The notes: generated by a model from the letters alone, not told the origin. Positions 1 through 9,092 are shown, counted from the first letter of the stretch. The stretch is DNA of 64,000 nucleotides from DGNJ01 sp002388905 (GCA_036843405.1 DAITSJ010000005.1:62001-126000); one strand, 5' to 3'. A program made the numbers and translations.

Positions 1-1207
1 GGTTGTTGTAAAAACCCTGTTCCGAGTTGTATTCCACCATGGGCACATGCTTGTAGGCGGCGGCGTGGTAGATGGTGTCGATGCCGAAATGATTCATCAC
101 TTCAAGCAGGCGGGGCGGGTGGCTGACGGAACCCATTACCGGAACGACTTGGGTTTTTATGTCCAGTTTGTCCGCAATTTTTTCCAGTTCGGCATGGATG
201 CTGTAATTGGGGAACTCGGCGATCTCGTACAGGACCAGGGTGCGGGGGTTAAGCCGGATAATCTGGCGGCACAACTCAGCACCGATCGAGCCCCCCGCCC
301 CGGTCACCATGACCGCCTTGTTCTCGATGCATTTGGCCAGCAATTCGGGTCGGGGTGCGACCGGTTCCCGGCCCAGGATATCGGCAATGGGGACATCGCG
401 GATTTCCTGGATATCGACTTTGCCCTGGGCGATTTCGTCCAGGCCGGGCATGGTTTTTACCTGGATGGGAATGCCTTCCAGTTTTTCGATCAACTGTCTC
501 CGCTGACTATGGCTGGCGGAGGGTATGGCCAGCAAAACCTGCTGTATGTGGAACTGGTCCACCAGGTCGGCAACTTTTTCGGACGGATACACCTTTACGC
601 CGTTGACGATGGTGCCGTGCAGGGTTTTGTCGTCGTCGATGAGGGCCGCCGGATGGTAGGTAATGCCGCTCTTGAGGGCGGCCAGCAGTTGGCGGCCCGC
701 GGAACCGGCGCCGTAGATGGCAATGGGAATGCCCTTGGCAATGTCCCTGCCGTTCAGGCCCAGCATGCGGTAGACGATATTTTTCCCGGATTCGCCGGTG
801 AGCCAAAGCCCCACGGCATACCGGGAACCGGTTATCAGCAGGATGGCAAAGAAGGCGTAGATCACGGGCACCGAGCGGGGTATCAGGGGCCTGTCCGGCC
901 ACAGGAAGACAACGGCAAGGAATGTGATCAGCCCGAAGCCAATGTTGCGGGCGATGCCCCCGATGATCTCGATGCCGCTGTATCGTGTAATGGCGCTGTA
1001 AAAGCCGGACCGGTAGCAAAAGGGCAGGGTCGTGAGGGGCATCAGGAAGGCGTAGACAAGATAATTCTCGGGGTACCTGAGGTAGTCCCATTCCATGCGG
1101 AAAGCGTATGCCAGCACGACACTGGTGACGATGGCGACAAAGTCGAAGGTGACAACCAGCAGTCGTTTCCGGGAGCGCGGTAGTCTGGTGAATGCTTCCC
1201 TGATCAT
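1..1207 (-). CDS. Membrane-bound NDP-sugar 4,6-dehydratase/epimerase (CapD/WbpM/FlaA1 family), 3' part beyond window
   Basis: The reverse strand reads uninterrupted from an ATG at 1207 to the window edge, about 402 residues. The N-terminus holds hydrophobic membrane segments within the first ~120 residues, followed by a nucleotide-binding region with the small motif IYGAGSAGRQLL. The second Rossmann domain starts near residue 300 with VTGAGGSIGAELCRQI and is followed by HAAAYKHVPMVE. Both motifs are typical of the large polysaccharide-biosynthesis dehydratases (WbpM, CapD, PglF), which make keto-deoxy sugar nucleotides for O-antigen, capsule or glycoprotein sugars at the inner membrane. The catalytic SMK/SYK region lies outside the window, so the exact product cannot be judged. 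No strong Shine-Dalgarno precedes the ATG. Family assignment is strong; substrate is unknown. Confidence 0.9.
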   Translation of the reverse strand, partial: MIREAFTRLPRSRKRLLVVTFDFVAIVTSVVLAYAFRMEWDYLRYPENYLVYAFLMPLTTLPFCYRSGFYSAITRYSGIEIIGGIARNIGFGLITFLAVVFLWPDRPLIPRSVPVIYAFFAILLITGSRYAVGLWLTGESGKNIVYRMLGLNGRDIAKGIPIAIYGAGSAGRQLLAALKSGITYHPAALIDDDKTLHGTIVNGVKVYPSEKVADLVDQFHIQQVLLAIPSASHSQRRQLIEKLEGIPIQVKTMPGLDEIAQGKVDIQEIRDVPIADILGREPVAPRPELLAKCIENKAVMVTGAGGSIGAELCRQIIRLNPRTLVLYEIAEFPNYSIHAELEKIADKLDIKTQVVPVMGSVSHPPRLLEVMNHFGIDTIYHAAAYKHVPMVEYNSEQGFYNN

Positions 1208-1329
1208 GGTGTTTTTCTGGTTTAGCGTCTCGCGGCCATTGTGACACCTTTTGGCGACAGGCAGAACCGCCAGTTTGTGTGGCCGGTCTAATTTCGCCGT
1301 TGCGGCAGTAATGCGGGGGTGACGTGGGC

Positions 1330-2469
1330 TCAGAAACTATAGGTGTATCTCAGATAGCCATCCACATCCACCCGGTCATCCAGGGCGCCGGTAACGCCTT
1401 CCAGTTCACTGCGCCGGCGCAGGCGGGCTTCGAGGCGCTGGTTTTTATCGATTTTCCATTGGTACCTGACTTCCAGCAGGTCGGTATTGGGGGCGAAGTC
1501 CGGGGAAATGAGCCAGCCCGCCCCGGTGCGGGCACCGATAAGGGCGATGTTGTGGCCGGGCGCGAAATCCAGCCAGTTCAGGGCAATATGGTAACCGAGC
1601 CCGTCGCTGTCGCCCGAGTCCATGAGGTTGAGCGCCTGTGCCTTCGGGGTCTGCGGGGCGTAGCCCGCTTCCAGGCCGAGCATAAAATCGCCGGGCGCCC
1701 GCGCCATGGGCCAGCGCAGGGCGGTGCGGGCGGTGATGGTGTAGTAGTCGGTGGTGGTCTGGCTGGTCGGGCCCATGCGATGCAGGGCCTCGGGCAGGTA
1801 AGTGATACTGAGGTTGCGCTGGACCAGGGGGCCCAAGGCATCGGTATTTTCCAGTTTGGCGAAGGCGGACCAGCGGGCCGCGGTATCTGTGAAATTCAGG
1901 GGCGGGCGCCTGGTGTTGGCGGGGCCTTCCCGGTCGTTGTGCTCGAGGATGAACTGTCCCTGCCAGCCATTGGCCAGGTCGGTCTGGTACCGGATGCCGT
2001 CGGTCCAGGTGATTTCGGTATTGGTGCTGTCGTTGCGGTCCAGGGATTTGCCGGCAACGCCGGCGACCACGTTTTTGGTCTGGAAGCGGCCCAGGGTCAC
2101 GGACCAGGTTTCCTCCCTGTAAGCCAGGTAGGCCTCGTCCAGGGTCGAGTCCCCGAGGCTCATGCCGGTGGCGGTGGTGGTATGCCAGTCCAGGTCGAAG
2201 CCGTGGTCGTCCTGCTCGGTGGAATAGCGGCCGGCAAAACGGACAGCTGCTTCAAAGTGAGTGCTTGCTTTCCATTTTAGGCCCGCTCTTAATCGGGCCC
2301 GCCATTCCTCGGTGGTTTCCGCTGTGTTGTCCCGGTCCTGCCGGTGCAGATTGTAGTAGCCGCTACGCAGGTCGCCATAGACGGAAAAGCGTTCATTCAA
2401 GACCGTCTCTGCCACGGCGGGCAGGGCCAGTAAAAACAGAACCGTGGGAAGCAGAACGCGGCGTTCCAT
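1330..2469 (-). CDS. Predicted outer-membrane beta-barrel (porin-like) protein
   Basis: The chosen ATG at 2469 gives a protein of 379 residues that begins with a clean signal peptide (MERRVLLPTVLFLLALPAVAE). The longer upstream open frame would put 35 charged residues before it and was not used. The mature part is rich in alternating aromatic/polar strands (for example FSVYGDLRSGYYNL, RYQTDLANGWQGQFILEH, LLEVRYQWKIDKNQRLEARL) and ends with a terminal phenylalanine (YLRYTYSF), the usual signal for BAM-dependent outer-membrane insertion. I do not recognise a specific porin family. It could carry hydrophobic or anionic solutes, but nothing shows a substrate. It is divergent from the AI-2E family gene across about 210 bp. 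Confidence 0.75.
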   Translation of the reverse strand: MERRVLLPTVLFLLALPAVAETVLNERFSVYGDLRSGYYNLHRQDRDNTAETTEEWRARLRAGLKWKASTHFEAAVRFAGRYSTEQDDHGFDLDWHTTTATGMSLGDSTLDEAYLAYREETWSVTLGRFQTKNVVAGVAGKSLDRNDSTNTEITWTDGIRYQTDLANGWQGQFILEHNDREGPANTRRPPLNFTDTAARWSAFAKLENTDALGPLVQRNLSITYLPEALHRMGPTSQTTTDYYTITARTALRWPMARAPGDFMLGLEAGYAPQTPKAQALNLMDSGDSDGLGYHIALNWLDFAPGHNIALIGARTGAGWLISPDFAPNTDLLEVRYQWKIDKNQRLEARLRRRSELEGVTGALDDRVDVDGYLRYTYSF

Positions 2470-2681
2470 GGCGAATGTGAGTCTCCGGGTGCGCTGGTGC
2501 CAGTGTAACGGGTCGGGGGTGGTTTGCCATATTGCCGGGTCGGGTTTTGGCGCCTTACCGCCTGGCTCTGACAATTTCCGGAAGCGGTTACCGATGCCGG
2601 GAGGATGTTGCGCCTTGTTGGTCTGCGCCTGCCTCTATATAGTCCGGGATTGGCATCGGGGAGCCGGGCAACGGGATCGGG

Positions 2682-3746
2682 ATGAAAGAAAAACTGGAGC
2701 ATCGCTCATTTTTGTTGATGCTGGTGTTGATCACCGGCCTCTTTTTCTATCTGCTCAAACCCTTCTTCGCACCCCTGTTCTGGGCCTGCACTATCGGCCT
2801 GCTTTTCCATCCCCTGCAATCCCGGCTCGAGCGTCTCTGGGGGCGCCGTCCCAATGTCACCGCCCTGGCCACCCTGGTGATCTGTGTGGTGGCCGTGGTG
2901 ATTCCGGTGCTGCTGGTCCTCGCCTCGGTAGTGGCGGAAGCCGCCAATCTCTACCAGCGCATCGACTCCGGGGAAATCAATCCGGCCGCCATGGTCGATA
3001 AAATCCGCGATGCCCTGCCGCAACTGGAGGCACTGCTGGACAAGCTGGGCATGGACATGGCCTCCCTCAAGCAGCAGGCGGCCGACAGCGCGGTAACGGC
3101 CAGCCGCTTTGTGGCCCAGAACGCCCTGTCCCTGGGGCAGAGTACCTTTCAGTTTGTGCTCTATCTGGGCCTGATGCTTTATGTGGCCTTTTTCCTCCTC
3201 CGGGACGGGCGCACCCTGGTCAGCATGCTGGGCCGGGCCCTGCCCCTGGGCGCAGAACGGGAGCAGATGCTCTTCGACAAGTTCGCGGAAGTGACCCGCG
3301 CCACGGTCAAGGGCAACCTGGTGGTGGCCATGGTTCAGGGCGCCCTCGGGGGATTCATTTTCTGGCTGCTGGGGCTGCCCGCCGCCGTGCTCTGGGCCGT
3401 GGCCATGGCGGTACTGTCGCTGATCCCGGCGGTGGGGGCCGGGCTTATATGGCTGCCGGCGGCCATCTATCTCTATGCCATGGGGCAGTGGGGCGCGGCG
3501 ACCATTCTTGTCGTTTACGGTGTGGTGGTGATCGGCCTGGCGGACAATGTCCTGCGCCCCATCCTGGTGGGTCGGGATACCAAGCTGCCGGACTGGCTGG
3601 TGCTGCTCTCCACCCTGGGCGGGCTGGCCCTCTTCGGCATCAACGGTTTTATCATCGGCCCGTTGATCGCAGCATTGTTTGTGGTGGTGTGGCAGATGTT
3701 TATCCGGGATTTCAATCCCGAGGAAATCCCGGCAAGGGAAGAATAA
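2682..3746 (+). CDS. AI-2E family (PerM/YdiK-type) inner-membrane permease
   Basis: This is a 354-residue polytopic protein with two N-terminal membrane segments (residues ~10-50), another pair at ~65-90, a soluble amphipathic stretch (~90-150), and a C-terminal bundle of at least four more segments. The layout and length match the AI-2E exporter family (Pfam AI-2E_transport). The conserved block near LADNVLRPILVGRDTKLPDWLVLLS, with its N-x-x-x-R-P-x-L-x-G pattern, is diagnostic. Members include TqsA, linked to autoinducer-2 export, and sodium/proton antiporters, so the substrate should not be inferred from the name. It appears to be monocistronic. Confidence 0.85.
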   Translation: MKEKLEHRSFLLMLVLITGLFFYLLKPFFAPLFWACTIGLLFHPLQSRLERLWGRRPNVTALATLVICVVAVVIPVLLVLASVVAEAANLYQRIDSGEINPAAMVDKIRDALPQLEALLDKLGMDMASLKQQAADSAVTASRFVAQNALSLGQSTFQFVLYLGLMLYVAFFLLRDGRTLVSMLGRALPLGAEREQMLFDKFAEVTRATVKGNLVVAMVQGALGGFIFWLLGLPAAVLWAVAMAVLSLIPAVGAGLIWLPAAIYLYAMGQWGAATILVVYGVVVIGLADNVLRPILVGRDTKLPDWLVLLSTLGGLALFGINGFIIGPLIAALFVVVWQMFIRDFNPEEIPAREE

Positions 3747-3806
3747 TCCGGCCCGAGGGTCGGCTGCTCATGCGGCCGGGTGGCTATCCGGAAGCGGGAT
3801 CCGGGA

Positions 3807-3998
3807 TCACTTTGAGGTGTTTTCGCCGGTTTTGGCCATCTGTGTTTCGTATTCCACCCCGTGTTGGCGCAGGTAATCACGTATCAGTTGTCGTACCACT
3901 TGCGACGGCGTCAGATCCTGCGAAGCACAGAGTTGTTCAAAGGCGCGTTTCTTTTGCGGGTCGATGAGCAGAGTGAGGCGAGCGGTTTTCTTTTCCAT
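3807..3998 (-). CDS. Small ribbon-helix-helix (CopG/Arc-type) transcriptional regulator
   Basis: This 63-residue protein has the ribbon-helix-helix layout: a short beta strand (TARLTLLIDP, residues 5-14), helix one (QKKRAFEQLCASQ), a turn with DLTPSQ, and helix two (VVRQLIRDYLRQHG). The length is typical of stand-alone RHH repressors, which bind palindromic operators as dimers of dimers. The start ATG at 3998 is preceded by AAGG. Thirteen bases upstream lies a perfect palindrome with 13-bp arms, and a related palindrome sits over the start region of the divergent sulP gene. I infer autoregulation and control of sulP. No toxin gene adjoins it, so an antitoxin role is less likely. Confidence 0.75.
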   Translation of the reverse strand: MEKKTARLTLLIDPQKKRAFEQLCASQDLTPSQVVRQLIRDYLRQHGVEYETQMAKTGENTSK

Positions 3999-4010
3999 GG
4001 GAATTGCCTT

Positions 4011-4039
4011 ATGACATTAACATAAAATGTTAATGTCAT
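4011..4039. promoter_or_regulatory. Perfect palindrome upstream of the RHH regulator (candidate operator 1)
   Basis: The arms ATGACATTAACAT (4011-4023) and ATGTTAATGTCAT (4027-4039) are exact reverse complements separated by AAA. The site abuts the ribosome-binding region of the RHH gene. On the minus strand a possible promoter (TTGCCC, 17-bp spacer, TAACAT) has its -10 inside the palindrome. The inner octamers ATTAACAT and ATGTTAAT start 11 bp apart, about one helical turn, as expected for adjacent RHH dimers. Confidence 0.75.
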
Positions 4040-4107
4040 TCCCCCGTCGGGGCAATGCCCTGGCACTACCCCTGGCATGATACGACGGCCCCGTGAGTGT
4101 CCGCTAT

Positions 4108-4137
4108 TATAATTATATGTTAATATTATTAACATAT
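4108..4137 (+). promoter_or_regulatory. sulP -10 element and overlapping palindrome (candidate operator 2)
   Basis: A consensus -10 box TATAAT lies at 4108-4113, with no good -35. Directly after it is a palindrome with arms ATATGTTAAT (4115-4124) and ATTAACATAT (4128-4137) around ATT. It reuses the octamer ATGTTAAT/ATTAACAT of operator 1 with the same 11-bp offset but in the opposite orientation. It would cover the transcription start about 90 bp ahead of the sulP ATG. Confidence 0.65.
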
Positions 4138-4208
4138 TTTCTGCTTCCCGAGGGAAGCCTTCCTGTCGGCCATGAAATGAGAGGACGCGGGGCAGCAAGG
4201 GGTATCGT

Positions 4209-5969
4209 ATGTCTCGACCAAGATTTTCAGTTAACCTGCCCGGCATTTCCACGGGTCTGCGTGTCGCGTGGCGGGAGGGCTACGGACTCGCGGATTTGCG
4301 CAAGGATGTGATGGCCGGCCTGACCATTGGTACCGTGGCCGTGCCACTGTCGATGGCGCTGGCGATCGCCACTGGCGTCCCGCCCCAGCACGGTCTCTAC
4401 ACGGCGATTGTGGCCGGGGCCATTATCGCTTTGACTGGCGGTGCCCGCTTCAATGTGTCGGGGCCGACAGCCGCTTTCGTTGTTATCCTTTTCCCCATTG
4501 TCCAACAGTATGGTCTGGGCGGGTTGCTTATAGCATCAATGATGGCGGGCGCTATCCTGGTGGCTTTGGGACTCGCCCGCATGGGCCGCCTTATCCAGTT
4601 CGTGCCATACCCGGTGGTGCTTGGCTTTACAGCCGGCATTGCGGTTGTCATTGCCGTATTGCAGATTCCTGATTTTCTTGGCCTGGAGACGGGCCGGCTT
4701 GGCCAGCACTTTATCGATAATGTGTCGATTATTATCGCCTCCCTGCCCACTCTCGATCCGCTGGAGGTGAGCGTGGGAGCATTTACATTGATTGTCATGC
4801 TCTTCTGGCCGCGTCTCCACATTCCGGTTCCCGCTCCGCTTGTCGGTTTGGTTGTTGGGGCGCTTGCGGCTTATGGCATTAATCATTGGCTCGCCGGCCA
4901 GGAGGCGGGAGTCGCCGTGGAGACCATAGCCTCACGCTTTACCTGGGAGGTTAGCGGTGAAACGGGAAGTGGAATCCCGCCCGTTCCGCCATTGTTCATG
5001 GCGCCATGGCTGTTGCCGGGCCCCGGCGGCGAGCCACTGCAGCTGAGCTTTGAATTGGTACGGGCGCTTTTGGGCCCGGCCCTGGCGATTGCCATGTTGG
5101 GTGCCATAGAATCCCTGTTGTGTGCGGTTGTAGCAGACGGTTTGACGAAAACCAGGCACGATCCCAATGCCGAGTTAGTCGGGCAGGGGTTGGGCAATAT
5201 CGCCGCGCCGCTTTTTGGGGGCATCACCGCCACGGCTGCCATAGCCAGAACTGCAACCAATATCCGAAGTGGCGCGCGATCCCCGGTTGCCGCCGTCGTG
5301 CATGCGCTCGTTGTCCTGCTTGCCGTGGTCGCCCTATCCGGGCTGCTTGGCCTGGTTCCGATGGCCGCACTCGCCGCGCTTCTCTTTATCATCGCCTGGA
5401 ATATGAGTGAGGCAAGGCACTTCCTGCACACCCTGCGTTCAGCGCCTCCCGGGGACGTCGCCATCCTCGTTATATGCTTCGGCCTCACCGTGTTTTTCGA
5501 TATGGTGCTGGCGGTGGCTGTCGGGATTGGGCTGGCCGCTGCATTGTTTATCCGGCGAATGTCGTTGCTGACCCAGACGGACAAGGTCGAAACTGAAAAC
5601 CATCCTACGGTCAAAGGGCTTCCAGCCGATACCGCGGTTTATGACATTAACGGTCCCCTGTTTTTCGGGGTTGCGGAAAAAGCACTCAGCTCGTTACACG
5701 TGGTGGACCAGAAAGTCAGAACGGTCATTGTCGATATGCACGATGTGCCAAGCATGGACGGCACTGCCATTGTCGCCCTCCAGTCACTGATTACGGAAAT
5801 GAAGCGAAAGCGGGTCGGGCTGATTTTCCTTGGCATGCGCACGAGGATTATCGTTAAGCTGCGCCGTGCCGGTGTGAAAAAGGTGGCGGGTTCGCTGACC
5901 TACTGTCGAAACCTGGAACAGGCAAAGATCGTGGCCCTGCGCTGGCAGAAAGTACAGGCCGGACACTAA
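4209..5969 (+). CDS. SulP/SLC26 family inorganic anion transporter with C-terminal STAS domain
   Basis: This is a 586-residue inner-membrane transporter. The N-terminal signature LRKDVMAGLTIGTVAVPLSM followed by ATGVPPQHGLYTAIVAG and FNVSGPTAAFVVI is typical of SulP. Multiple membrane segments run to about residue 455, and a STAS domain follows (residues ~470-580) with DINGPLFFG and the DVPSMDGTA switch motif. SulP proteins move sulfate, bicarbonate, dicarboxylates or other anions, and the sequence alone does not fix the substrate. The ATG at 4209 follows AAGGGG. The gene is divergent from the RHH regulator, and its promoter carries a matching palindrome, so repression by that protein is a reasonable inference. 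Confidence 0.92.
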   Translation: MSRPRFSVNLPGISTGLRVAWREGYGLADLRKDVMAGLTIGTVAVPLSMALAIATGVPPQHGLYTAIVAGAIIALTGGARFNVSGPTAAFVVILFPIVQQYGLGGLLIASMMAGAILVALGLARMGRLIQFVPYPVVLGFTAGIAVVIAVLQIPDFLGLETGRLGQHFIDNVSIIIASLPTLDPLEVSVGAFTLIVMLFWPRLHIPVPAPLVGLVVGALAAYGINHWLAGQEAGVAVETIASRFTWEVSGETGSGIPPVPPLFMAPWLLPGPGGEPLQLSFELVRALLGPALAIAMLGAIESLLCAVVADGLTKTRHDPNAELVGQGLGNIAAPLFGGITATAAIARTATNIRSGARSPVAAVVHALVVLLAVVALSGLLGLVPMAALAALLFIIAWNMSEARHFLHTLRSAPPGDVAILVICFGLTVFFDMVLAVAVGIGLAAALFIRRMSLLTQTDKVETENHPTVKGLPADTAVYDINGPLFFGVAEKALSSLHVVDQKVRTVIVDMHDVPSMDGTAIVALQSLITEMKRKRVGLIFLGMRTRIIVKLRRAGVKKVAGSLTYCRNLEQAKIVALRWQKVQAGH

Positions 5970-6013
5970 ATCCCGGCACTGAGAAGAAGGGTTGTTCTCT
6001 ACGCCCTGGCTGC

Positions 6014-6023
6014 GGGGGGGGGG
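6014..6023. repeat. Homopolymer run of ten G
   Basis: Ten consecutive G in the sulP-ectD intergenic region. It lies outside any coding region and is prone to length errors in sequencing or slippage in vivo. Confidence 0.8.
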
Positions 6024-6139
6024 CATAAATCCGGCTACCCCAGCCAGTCCTTGAAATTTCACGGGGAATCCCCAAGTTTTTCACGCAAACCCAACACAGG
6101 AGATATTGATACAACCCGCTAGACCGTTCGGAGGACATA

Positions 6140-7108
6140 ATGAACGAGCCATTCGATCTTTATCCATCCCGTACCGGCAACCGGGAGTCCCTGCTCCCCC
6201 GTCTCGATCCCGTGGTCTACGAGGATCCCCGGTACAGTCACTCTGAATTCAGCCTCACCGAAGACCAGGTCGCCAGTTATGAGGAAAACGGTTTTCTGGT
6301 GATCCCCGACTACCTGCCCGAGCTGGTGTCGCCCCTCAATGAGGAAATCGATTCCCTCAAGGACCGCATGGCGGGGGCAGAGGAGTTGTATACGGAGCCG
6401 GACAGCAATGCGCTGCGCACCGTATTCAAGCCCTTTGCCCACAGCCGGCTGATCGACTCGGTCAGCCGGGACCCCCGCATCCTCCAGCCGGTAATGCAGT
6501 TGCTCGGCTCACAGGCCTACATCATGCAGTCCCGGATCAACGTCAAGCCCGCGTTTACCGGCAAGTCATTTCCCTGGCACTCGGATTTCGAGACCTGGCA
6601 CGTGGAAGACGGCATGCCCCGGATGCGGGCGCTGACCGCCTGGATCATGCTCACCGAGAACACCGCCCACAACGGACCCCTCTATGTGGTTCCCGGTTCC
6701 CACAAGCGCTATATTTCCTGCGCCGGCAGGACCGGCAAGGACAATTACAAGACCTCCCTCAAGCGCCAGACCCTGGGTGTGCCGCGCCAGGAGACCATGC
6801 GCGAGGTCCTGGAGGATCACGATATCGTCGCCGTCGAGGGCAAGCCCGGCTCCCTGGTCATTCACGAGTGCAACCTGTTGCACGGCTCGCCGGACAATAT
6901 CTCAGCCGACCCGCGCACCATCCTCATGTTTGTCTACAACAGTGTGCTCAACCGCCCGGTGGCGCCTTTTGGCGGGGTCGAACCGCGCCCCCATTATCTG
7001 AGCAATCCGGATACGGCGGCCCTGGAGCCCCTGGCGGCGCCACTCACCGAGGAAGACATCCGCTGGCTTGGTGCCGGTCCTGCGCCGGCCACGGCCCGGG
7101 TGGCCTGA
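6140..7108 (+). CDS. ectD: Ectoine hydroxylase (Fe(II)/2-oxoglutarate dioxygenase)
   Basis: This 322-residue protein of the PhyH superfamily converts ectoine to 5-hydroxyectoine in the cytoplasm, using Fe(II), oxygen and 2-oxoglutarate. The EctD signature FPWHSDFETWHVEDGMP lies at residues 144-160, with H147 and D149 as iron ligands. The third ligand is H248 in NLLHGSPDN, and R259 follows for 2-oxoglutarate. Other conserved blocks are QSRINVKPAFTGKS and LYVVPGSHKRYISCAG. The start follows GGAGGACATA. It stands alone here: the other ectoine genes (ectB, ectC, ask) are about 26 kb downstream. Length and motifs match the family well. Confidence 0.93.
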   Translation: MNEPFDLYPSRTGNRESLLPRLDPVVYEDPRYSHSEFSLTEDQVASYEENGFLVIPDYLPELVSPLNEEIDSLKDRMAGAEELYTEPDSNALRTVFKPFAHSRLIDSVSRDPRILQPVMQLLGSQAYIMQSRINVKPAFTGKSFPWHSDFETWHVEDGMPRMRALTAWIMLTENTAHNGPLYVVPGSHKRYISCAGRTGKDNYKTSLKRQTLGVPRQETMREVLEDHDIVAVEGKPGSLVIHECNLLHGSPDNISADPRTILMFVYNSVLNRPVAPFGGVEPRPHYLSNPDTAALEPLAAPLTEEDIRWLGAGPAPATARVA

Positions 7109-7184
7109 GAACCCGGCGCTTTGCCGGCCTGCCTTCTCCCTCCAGGAGAGCAGGCTGGCGACAAATCCGGCATAATGCCGGGCC

Positions 7185-9092
7185 ATGATTACCCTCGAAA
7201 ACATTACCCTGCAGCGGGGCAGCAAGCGCCTGCTGGAAAATACCAGCGCCGTCATTCATCCCGGCCGGAAAATTGCCCTGGTGGGCGCCAATGGCGCCGG
7301 CAAGTCCAGCCTGTTCAGCCTCCTGCGGGGCGAACTCGAAGTGGACGCGGGCGTTCTGCGGGTGCCCGATCACTGGCGTATCGCCCATATGGCCCAGGAG
7401 GTCGAAGCCAGCGAACGCGCGGCACTCGACTTTGTTCTCGACGGCGATGCCGTTCTGCGCGAGCTGGAAGGGGCCATCGCCGGCGCCGAATCCCGGGATG
7501 ACCACGACGAACTGGCCCGGCTTCACCAGGCTCTGGACGAGATCGACGGTTACACCGCACCCATCCGGGCCGAGCAGTTGCTGGAGGGGCTGGGCTTCTC
7601 GGCCCCGGAAAGAAAAGCCCCGGTCAGCGCTTTTTCCGGCGGTTGGCGCATTCGCCTCAGTCTCGCCCGGGCACTGATGTGTCCCTCCGACCTGTTGTTG
7701 CTGGACGAGCCCACCAACCACCTGGACATGGATGCCGCCCTCTGGCTTGAGCAGTGGCTGCAACGTTATCGCGGCACCCTGGTGCTGATCTCCCATGACC
7801 GCGACTTCATCGACAATGTCTGCGAGGAGATTTTCCACATCGAGCGGGGCAACCTGTACAGCTACCGGGGCAATTATTCGGCGTTCGAGCGGCAGCGCGC
7901 GGAATTCCTGGCCCGGCAGCAGGCCCTTCACGACAAGCAGCAGCGCCGGGTCCGGGAAATCCAGGCCTTTGTCGACCGGTTTCGGGCCAAGGCCACCAAG
8001 GCGAAGCAGGCCCAGAGCCGGCTAAAGGAACTGGAGCGGATGGAACTGCGGGCGCCCGCCCACGTGGACTCGCCCTTCGATTTCGCGTTCCCGCCCCCCG
8101 AGCGCACCAGCGATCCACTGCTTGCCATCAAGGGCGGCGTTGTCGGTTATCCGGACAAGCCCCTCCTGCGGGGCGTGGACCTGAGCCTTCACCCCGGCAC
8201 CAGGCTGGCCCTGCTGGGGGCCAATGGCGCCGGCAAGTCGACACTGATCAAGACCCTGGCCGGCGAACTGCCGTTGCAGGGCGGCGAGCGTATCGAGGGG
8301 GAACACCTGGCCGCAGGCTATTTCAGCCAGCACCAGCTCGAGATGCTCGATGCCGACGCCAGCCCGGTACAGCACCTGCTGCGCCTGACGCCCGAGGCAA
8401 CCGAACAGGCTGTCCGGGACTTCCTGGGCAGCTTCGATTTTCGCGGCGACATGGCCCTGGGCCCGGTCGCGCCCTTTTCGGGCGGTGAGAAGGCGCGTCT
8501 GGCCCTGGCCATTATTGTCTGGCTCAGGCCCAACCTGCTGTTGCTCGACGAGCCCACCAACCATCTGGACCTGGAAATGCGCCACGCCCTGACCCTGGCC
8601 CTCCAGGAATTCGAGGGGGCGGTGGTGCTGGTATCCCACGACCGTCACCTGCTGCGCAACACGGTGGATGACCTCCTGCTGGTGGACGCGGGCGCTGTCA
8701 GGCCCTTTGAGGGAAGTCTCGACGACTACACGCACTGGCTGTTGTCGCGCTTGCGCGACAGCGGCGGCGGCAATACAGTGGCCGGCAGCCAGGCGGATTC
8801 GGGTTCCCCGCGCAAGCAGCAGCGTCGGCAGTCGGCACAGCGCCGGCAGGAGCTGCGTCCCCTCCGGAAGGCCATCGCCAGCAACGAGGCTCGCATGGCC
8901 AGGCTCCACGACGCTCTCGCCAACATCGACAGCCGCCTGACTGACACGGCACTTTACCGCGACGAACACAGGGAAACGTTGCAGTCGCTCCTGCACGAGC
9001 AGGGGCAGCTCAAGCGGGAGCAGCAGTCGGTGGAAACCGAGTGGCTCGAGCTTTCCGAACGGCTGGAGGCGTTGGAGACCACCGCGGACTGA
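7185..9092 (+). CDS. yheS: ABC-F family ATPase, YheS type
   Basis: This 635-residue soluble protein has two ABC domains and no membrane segments. The first has a Walker A (GANGAGKSS, ~residue 34), signature FSGGWRIRLS and Walker B DLLLLDEPTNHLD. The second has GANGAGKST, FSGGEKARL and NLLLLDEPTNHLD. The linker carries the ABC-F block RFRAKATKAKQAQSRLKELE. A charged coiled-coil tail occupies residues ~535-635. Length and block order match E. coli YheS, an ABC-F factor that acts on stalled ribosomes. It lies 76 bp after ectD with no obvious functional link. Confidence 0.93.
   Translation: MITLENITLQRGSKRLLENTSAVIHPGRKIALVGANGAGKSSLFSLLRGELEVDAGVLRVPDHWRIAHMAQEVEASERAALDFVLDGDAVLRELEGAIAGAESRDDHDELARLHQALDEIDGYTAPIRAEQLLEGLGFSAPERKAPVSAFSGGWRIRLSLARALMCPSDLLLLDEPTNHLDMDAALWLEQWLQRYRGTLVLISHDRDFIDNVCEEIFHIERGNLYSYRGNYSAFERQRAEFLARQQALHDKQQRRVREIQAFVDRFRAKATKAKQAQSRLKELERMELRAPAHVDSPFDFAFPPPERTSDPLLAIKGGVVGYPDKPLLRGVDLSLHPGTRLALLGANGAGKSTLIKTLAGELPLQGGERIEGEHLAAGYFSQHQLEMLDADASPVQHLLRLTPEATEQAVRDFLGSFDFRGDMALGPVAPFSGGEKARLALAIIVWLRPNLLLLDEPTNHLDLEMRHALTLALQEFEGAVVLVSHDRHLLRNTVDDLLLVDAGAVRPFEGSLDDYTHWLLSRLRDSGGGNTVAGSQADSGSPRKQQRRQSAQRRQELRPLRKAIASNEARMARLHDALANIDSRLTDTALYRDEHRETLQSLLHEQGQLKREQQSVETEWLELSERLEALETTAD

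Noticed and set aside
47..1183. Long plus-strand open frame with a Gly/Asp-rich translation
   Set aside because: It is the antisense shadow of the CapD/WbpM-type gene, whose reverse-strand translation carries clear family motifs.
3807..3998. RHH gene as the antitoxin of a toxin-antitoxin pair
   Set aside because: No small toxin gene overlaps or follows it; the divergent neighbour is a transporter with a matching palindrome.
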